This document shows, in pieces, positions 8,717 to 11,528 of a stretch of 11,528 nucleotides of DNA. Positions within the stretch are counted from its first letter, which is position 1, and every line of letters begins with the position of its first letter. The stretch covers positions 1 through 11,528 of the forward strand of contig DAOTVC010000072.1 of assembly GCA_034437215.1 (NCBI GenBank), given 5' to 3'. The notes beneath the pieces were generated by a model. It saw only the letters and a program-made list of their open reading frames with translations, searched no databases and had not been told where the DNA came from. Made by a program: the position numbers and the translations under genes. This DNA comes from DAOTVC01 sp034437215. Lineage in GTDB: Bacteria; Chloroflexota; Anaerolineae; B4-G1; SLSP01.

Positions 8717-10108
8717 TCACTCTTCGAGGGAAGCGAAGAGGGTGTTGAAGGACTCTGCCAGGAGAGGGTGGGTGAAGATGGCGTTCTCCAGGGCCGTGTA
8801 GGGCAGATTGCCCAACATGGCAATCTCCAGCATGGCGGAGAGCTCCCCACCCTGATAGCCCAGAATGGCGGCTCCGAGGATCTGATCGTCCTCCGGATCC
8901 ACGAGGACCTTCATGAAGCCCCGGGTCTCTCCCGTCTCGATGGCCCGGGCCACACGGCTCATCTCGAGCCGCGCCACTCTGTAGTCGAGCCCCTGCTTCT
9001 GTGCCCGCTTCTCCGTCAGACCGATGCGCCCCAGTTGGGGTGCCATGAAGACCGTGTAGGGGATCATCCGCCCGGCGATGGACGTCTCACCTCCCTCGAG
9101 AAGATTGGTGCGCAGGACGCGAAAGTCGTCGTAGGAGATGTGGGTGAAGGCCGGCCCCCCCTTGACGTCGCCCAGGACGTAAATTCCGGGGACGCCGGTC
9201 TCCAGGCGCTCGTTGGCTTCGATGTAACCGCGGTCCGTCGTCTTCACACCGGCGGCATCGAGGTCGAGCGCCTCGGTGTTGGGCACCCGCCCGGCCGCAA
9301 TGAGGAGGTGAGAGCCGGTGAGGAGGCGCTCTCCTTCGGGCAGGGAGAGGGTGAGCCGTACTCCGTCCTCCTCCCCCGCCTCCACGCGCTCCGCCTCCGC
9401 CTCCAATAGCACCTCAATCCCCTCCTCCTCGAGCAGCTCCACGACGGCCGCGGCGACATCCCGGTCTTCGTGGGTGAGCACCTGCTCACTGCGCTGCACG
9501 ACGGTCACCCGGCTGCCGTAGCGGCGGAACATCTGCGCGAACTCGATCCCCACGTAGCCCCCGCCGACGATCAAGAGATGCTCCGGTACCTCGCCCAACT
9601 CCATCACGGAGGTGGAGTCCAGATAGGCCACCTCCTCCAGCCCCTCGATTTTGGGGACGCGCGGACGCTGCCCCGTGTTGATGAAGATCTTCTCAGCCTC
9701 GAGGAGACGACCGCCCCCGTCGTTCAACCGCACTGCCACCGTCTGGGGTCCGGTGAAGCGCCCCTCCCCCATGAGCAGCTCCACCCCCGCCTCCAGCAGG
9801 GACTGGCGGTTGCCGGAGCGGAACTGCTCCACGATGTCGCGCTTGCGCCGGCGCACCGCCGGCATGTCCACATGGACCGCTCCCACACGGATGCCGTAAT
9901 CCTCAGCACGGCGGGCCAGGTGCGCTGCATGGGCACTCGCCACCATCGTCTTGGTGGGCGTGCAGCCTTCGTTGATACAGGTCCCCCCCACGTGCTCCCT
10001 CTCGACGAGGGCCACCTTCCATCCCGCCCCCGCAAGCGTCCGTGCCAACGGGGTACCCGACTGGCCTGATCCGATGATGATGGCATCAAAACGTTCTCTA
10101 TCTGGCAC
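8717..10108 (-). CDS. FAD/NAD(P)-dependent disulfide oxidoreductase, mercuric-reductase-like
   Basis: This 463-residue cytosolic protein has the complete two-dinucleotide-fold plan of the class I pyridine nucleotide-disulfide reductases. It shows an FAD-binding GSGQSG (13-18), redox cysteines Cys44 and Cys49 in GGTCINEGCTPTKTM, a second nucleotide fold with VGGGYVGIEF (181-190), the FAD-contact segment GIYVLGDV (308-315), and a C-terminal interface domain with the His447-Glu452 pair in THPLLAE. The GCTPTKTMVASA sequence resembles proteins labelled mercuric reductase. However, the N-terminal HMA metal-binding domain and the C-terminal vicinal cysteine pair of true MerA are both absent, and no mer genes are nearby. 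A general thiol, dihydrolipoyl-type or unknown disulfide role is more likely than mercury detoxification. The start is GTG at 10106-10108, close behind an AGGAGG site. It lies 105 nt after DUF427. Confidence 0.88.
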   Translation of the reverse strand: MPDRERFDAIIIGSGQSGTPLARTLAGAGWKVALVEREHVGGTCINEGCTPTKTMVASAHAAHLARRAEDYGIRVGAVHVDMPAVRRRKRDIVEQFRSGNRQSLLEAGVELLMGEGRFTGPQTVAVRLNDGGGRLLEAEKIFINTGQRPRVPKIEGLEEVAYLDSTSVMELGEVPEHLLIVGGGYVGIEFAQMFRRYGSRVTVVQRSEQVLTHEDRDVAAAVVELLEEEGIEVLLEAEAERVEAGEEDGVRLTLSLPEGERLLTGSHLLIAAGRVPNTEALDLDAAGVKTTDRGYIEANERLETGVPGIYVLGDVKGGPAFTHISYDDFRVLRTNLLEGGETSIAGRMIPYTVFMAPQLGRIGLTEKRAQKQGLDYRVARLEMSRVARAIETGETRGFMKVLVDPEDDQILGAAILGYQGGELSAMLEIAMLGNLPYTALENAIFTHPLLAESFNTLFASLEE

Positions 10109-10130
10109 CCTCTCCTCCTCTCATAAATTC

Positions 10131-10164
10131 GGGGAGGGGATGAAACATATACAGCCCCCTCCCC
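10131..10164. other. GC-rich stem-loop upstream of the reductase gene
   Basis: GGGGAGGGG (10131-10139) pairs perfectly with CCCCTCCCC (10156-10164) across a 16-nt A/T-rich loop. It lies between the DUF427 stop and the reductase ribosome site. Neither strand has a T tract after the stem, so it is not a classical terminator. It may stabilise a 3' end, attenuate transcription, or fold in the reductase leader. Confidence 0.5.
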
Positions 10165-10213
10165 ACTGGCTCACATTTCACACACTTCCTTCAATGGCCT
10201 CCAGTACAACTCC

Positions 10214-10498
10214 TTACCCCTGGGTGACCTCCACGCCCCGCCAGAAGGCCACGTGCTCCTTGATCTCCTGGGCCGCTTCGCTGGGCTCGGGATAGTACCA
10301 GGCGGCGTTCTCGTTGACCTTTCCCTCGACCACGACGTCGTAGTAGCTGGCGAGCCCCTTCCACGGGCAGCGGGTGTGGTGATCGCTCTCGCGGAGGTAC
10401 GCCCGATTCACGGACTCCGGGGGAAAGTAGTGGTTCCCTTCGATGACAACCGTCTCGTCACTCTCAGCCAGCACCTTGCCGTTCCAGACCGCTTTCAT
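10214..10498 (-). CDS. DUF427 family protein
   Basis: This 94-residue protein shows the DUF427 signature: MKAVWNGKVLAES at the N-terminus, IEGNHYFPPESV (19-30), the hallmark TRCPWKGLASYYDV (42-55), and an AAWYYPEPSEAAQEIKEHVA segment (65-84). It is a small cytosolic beta-barrel family of unknown biochemical role. The frame stays open 28 codons further upstream, but those codons overlap the promoter and have no family similarity. The ATG at 10496-10498, with AAGGAG 8 nt upstream, is the supported start. It has its own strong promoter (10571-10600) and is followed by the reductase gene 105 nt downstream, which could be cotranscribed. Confidence 0.9.
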   Translation of the reverse strand: MKAVWNGKVLAESDETVVIEGNHYFPPESVNRAYLRESDHHTRCPWKGLASYYDVVVEGKVNENAAWYYPEPSEAAQEIKEHVAFWRGVEVTQG

Positions 10499-10506
10499 CT
10501 CACTTG

Positions 10507-10512
10507 CTCCTT
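10507..10512 (-). promoter_or_regulatory. Ribosome binding site deciding the DUF427 start
   Basis: Minus-strand AAGGAG lies 8 nt before the ATG at 10498-10496. The longer in-frame alternative has no such site. Confidence 0.7.
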
Positions 10513-10570
10513 CCTGCATCGCCGGGTTGCTCGTTGATCTCACTCGTAGGCGAAAGGACCTCTCAAATCC

Positions 10571-10600
10571 ATTATACAACATTTAAAACAATTTTATCAA
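10571..10600 (-). promoter_or_regulatory. Strong housekeeping promoter for DUF427
   Basis: On the minus strand, TTGATA (10600-10595) and a perfect TATAAT (10576-10571) are 18 nt apart in a markedly A/T-rich patch of this GC-rich window. Transcription would start near 10564, giving a leader of about 65 nt. It is the most convincing promoter in the window and may also drive the downstream reductase gene by readthrough. Confidence 0.75.
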
Positions 10601-10665
10601 CTAAAATCCAGAGCGCAAGAGAGCGCCGCTTTTGGGGGAGCTTCAGAAAGGGGTCGAGTAGCTCT

Positions 10666-10726
10666 AAAAAGAGGTGACCCCCGGGGTGGGAAGCCCCCGG
10701 GGGTCAGGAGGAGAGTTGCTTGCGAC
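10666..10726 (-). ncRNA. Candidate short RNA (about 60 nt) with CCUCCU before a terminator hairpin
   Basis: A promoter at 10733-10761 on the minus strand would start a transcript near 10726. About 14 nt later it carries CCTCCT (10711-10706), then the 12-bp hairpin at 10675-10706, then ACCTCTTTTT as a release tract ending near 10666. Promoter, short body, hairpin and T tract are the parts of a small-RNA gene. CCUCCU is the anti-Shine-Dalgarno sequence, and the GH63, CBM48 and reductase genes all have AGGAGG-type sites. It could equally be an attenuated leader with readthrough toward DUF427. Each part is seen; the RNA itself is inferred. Confidence 0.4.
10675..10706 (-). terminator. 12-bp GC hairpin with T5 tract (minus strand)
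   Basis: TGACCCCCGGGG (10675-10686) pairs perfectly with CCCCGGGGGTCA (10695-10706) across an 8-nt loop. On the minus strand CCTCTTTTT follows, so the T5 run begins about 5 nt after the stem, slightly far for an ideal terminator. On the plus strand GGAGGAGAG follows, which does not fit termination. It shields the DUF427 promoter from upstream minus-strand transcription. Confidence 0.6.
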
Positions 10727-10732
10727 GTTTTT

Positions 10733-10761
10733 ATAATATGAGAAAGGCAAGATTCTGTCAC
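10733..10761 (-). promoter_or_regulatory. Strong minus-strand promoter with no gene directly after it
   Basis: GTGACA (10761-10756) and TATTAT (10738-10733) each match the housekeeping consensus at five of six bases and are exactly 17 nt apart. The transcript would run at once into the hairpin at 10675-10706. The same A/T patch contains a perfect TATAAT on the plus strand (10732-10737), but that one lacks a -35 box at usable spacing. Confidence 0.6.
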
Positions 10762-10806
10762 CGGCTGAGGGGATAGATAATCTCCTGAACGATTGGTGGG
10801 TTCCTG

Positions 10807-10824
10807 ACTGGTCGGTTGACCAGT
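10807..10824. repeat. 18-bp inverted repeat, operator-like
   Basis: ACTGGTC, a GGTT centre, and GACCAGT form a perfect 7-bp palindrome arm pair. The length and form resemble operators of TetR-type dimeric repressors, but no such regulator gene is in the window. It may equally be a hairpin of the plus-strand RNA candidate. Confidence 0.5.
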
Positions 10825-10924
10825 GCGCGAGCATCCGCGCCGGCAGCGGGTCGCCGTCCCAGCGGCTACACCCGCCGCCGCCCTTCCCGCAAGCAGCGGA
10901 GATCCCACAGCTGAGACGTCGACG

Positions 10925-10950
10925 AGCGCCCGGTTTGGACGGGCGCTTTT
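10925..10950 (+). terminator. Intrinsic terminator on the plus strand
   Basis: AGCGCCCG (10925-10932) and CGGGCGCT (10940-10947) form a perfect 8-bp stem with a 7-nt loop, followed on the plus strand by TTT and then CTG. On the minus strand CGTCGACG follows the stem, so it is not an efficient terminator for yjjX, whose stop codon lies only 4 nt away. Its orientation implies transcription from the left. Confidence 0.65.
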
Positions 10951-10953
10951 CTG

Positions 10954-11475
10954 TCAGTAGTACTCGGGGCTGAGAAAGCGGGCCAGGGCCAGGATGAGCA
11001 GATGCTCGTAAGCTGACTGCCGGTCCAGATATCCGGCGGTCAAAGCCCCGATGGCACCACCACGATGTTTGGTCCCCTGCTCTCCTGTGAGAAGGTCGAT
11101 GGCGGTGCCCAGCTCCTTTCCCGAGCGAAGAGCCAGCGCGACCGCCGGAGGCAGGAGCGCGTTCTCGCCCCCGGCCACCCCCACCGCGCCATCCTCACGC
11201 ATCACGGCGCACCAGGCCGAGGTATAGAGCTCGCCCGCCACCTCCAGCAACCCGCCCTCGAAGCCGATGGCGTAGGTCGTCCGGTGGTTTGCCTGCACCC
11301 GTGCCGCCCGATTGAGGGCCCCCTGGCGCGTCTCCTCGTCCCCCCAGGGCTGGGCGGAGACCCCGCTCTCAACCGCCGCCGCCGCTACCTTCACGTCGTC
11401 ACCGTAGATGCGCCGCACGACGCTCTCGGCGGCTGCCATCTTCACGGGGTTGGTCGAACCTACCACAATTTTCAC
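10954..11475 (-). CDS. yjjX: YjjX-type inosine/xanthosine triphosphatase
   Basis: This 173-residue cytosolic protein matches the YjjX non-canonical purine NTP phosphatase family (hydrolysis of ITP/XTP to clean the nucleotide pool). Family segments are KIVVGSTNPVKMAA (2-15), SGVSAQPWGDEETRQGALNR (37-56), AIGFEGGL (69-76) and GTKHRGGAIGALTAGYLDRQ (134-153) followed by YEHLLILALARF. The length fits the family. The frame can also begin at GTG 11481-11479, but AAGGAG ends only 1 nt before that codon. The second GTG at 11475-11473 has the same AAGGAG at 7 nt, and gives the usual MK-hydrophobic-GSTNP beginning, so it is preferred. About 50 nt remain upstream to the edge of the window, with no further gene visible. 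Confidence 0.92.
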   Translation of the reverse strand: MKIVVGSTNPVKMAAAESVVRRIYGDDVKVAAAAVESGVSAQPWGDEETRQGALNRAARVQANHRTTYAIGFEGGLLEVAGELYTSAWCAVMREDGAVGVAGGENALLPPAVALALRSGKELGTAIDLLTGEQGTKHRGGAIGALTAGYLDRQSAYEHLLILALARFLSPEYY

Positions 11476-11482
11476 ACGCACA

Positions 11483-11488
11483 CTCCTT
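11483..11488 (-). promoter_or_regulatory. Ribosome binding site deciding the yjjX start
   Basis: Minus-strand AAGGAG lies 7 nt before GTG 11475-11473 and only 1 nt before GTG 11481-11479, so the downstream GTG is the better start. Confidence 0.65.
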
Positions 11489-11528
11489 CGAGAGTAAACC
11501 GAGTAAGATGTGAGGAGAGAGAAGGGAG

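Larger units (their letters stand above)
10744..10950 (+). ncRNA. Candidate structured plus-strand RNA (about 200 nt) ending in a terminator
   Basis: A run of local stems is visible on the plus strand: GGGGAT/ATCTCC (10769-10785, one G-T pair), ACTGGTC/GACCAGT (10807-10824), GCGCG/CGCGC (10825-10840), and finally the terminator stem at 10925-10947 followed by TTTT. A plus-strand terminator needs a plus-strand transcript, and no protein gene on that strand precedes it. The only promoter hint is TATAAT at 10732-10737, without a good -35. I do not recognise it as SRP RNA, RNase P, tmRNA, 6S RNA or a known riboswitch. The 5' end is a guess. Confidence 0.35.
10499..10953. other. 455-nt region without a credible protein gene, rich in signals
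   Basis: From low to high coordinate it holds the DUF427 ribosome site and promoter (minus), a weakly structured stretch at 10601-10660, a T5 tract plus 12-bp hairpin (minus terminator), a second minus promoter, a chain of hairpins on the plus strand, and a plus-strand terminator touching the 3' end of yjjX. One 103-codon minus-strand frame (10597-10908) crosses it but resembles no known protein, lacks a ribosome site I can support, and runs through the promoter and the hairpins, so it is not annotated. Confidence 0.6.

Noticed and set aside
10499..10582. 28-residue N-terminal extension of DUF427
   Set aside because: It starts inside the -10 region of the gene's own promoter and precedes the family's conserved MKAVWNGK start.
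10664..10676. Resemblance of the minus-strand TCACCTCTTTTT to the 16S rRNA 3' end (TCACCTCCTTT)
   Set aside because: Only about a dozen bases agree, there is no upstream rRNA sequence, and the hairpin plus T tract explains it.
10597..10908. 103-codon minus-strand open frame
   Set aside because: Its composition is dictated by GC-rich hairpins, no family similarity is seen, and it contains a promoter and a terminator on the same strand.
10909..10918. CTGAGA as in a TPP riboswitch
   Set aside because: The other conserved TPP elements are absent and no thiamin gene follows on that strand.

Overview
This is a GC-rich bacterial window in which almost all genes lie on the minus strand. The best guess for the organism is a member of Chloroflexota (Anaerolineae-like). 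Two predicted lipoproteins have the Thr/Pro-rich linker after the lipid-anchored cysteine that is common in that phylum. The archaeal/bacterial-type debranching enzyme and the cytosolic GH63 enzyme are also at home there. This assignment is an inference from gene style; no rRNA or other marker gene is present.

Layout, left to right. Positions 1-173 (minus) hold the N-terminus of a RecD2-type helicase that runs off the left edge. From 329 to 1392 (plus) lies the only plus-strand protein gene, a PstS-like substrate-binding lipoprotein. Its signal peptide and its mature domain are in different reading frames, joined at a run of six C. It converges on the next gene with only 2 nt between the stop codons. 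Then come, all on the minus strand: a GH133 glycogen debranching enzyme (1395-3359), a stand-alone CBM48 glycogen-binding protein of 96 aa (3585-3875), a six-blade Kelch lipoprotein (3941-5737), a GH63/MGH1-type glucosidase (5912-8641), a mercuric-reductase-like flavoprotein disulfide reductase (8717-10108), a DUF427 protein (10214-10498) and a YjjX-type inosine/xanthosine triphosphatase (10954-11475).

The centre of the window is an alpha-glucan/glucoside block. GH133 removes branch stubs from glycogen, the CBM48 protein can bind the same polymer, and GH63 would hydrolyse glucosides in the cytosol. A terminator between the CBM48 and GH133 genes, and promoter-like sites before both, suggest short separate transcription units rather than one long operon.

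The 455 nt between the DUF427 and yjjX genes (10499-10953) hold no credible protein gene but several regulatory signals. There is a strong promoter for DUF427. There is a second minus-strand promoter that fires straight into a 12-bp GC hairpin with a T5 tract, and so may make a roughly 60-nt RNA containing CCUCCU. On the plus strand a chain of hairpins ends in a good intrinsic terminator, which suggests a second, roughly 200-nt non-coding RNA. These RNAs and the frameshifted lipoprotein are the parts most worth a second look. No mobile element, CRISPR array, tRNA or rRNA was seen.
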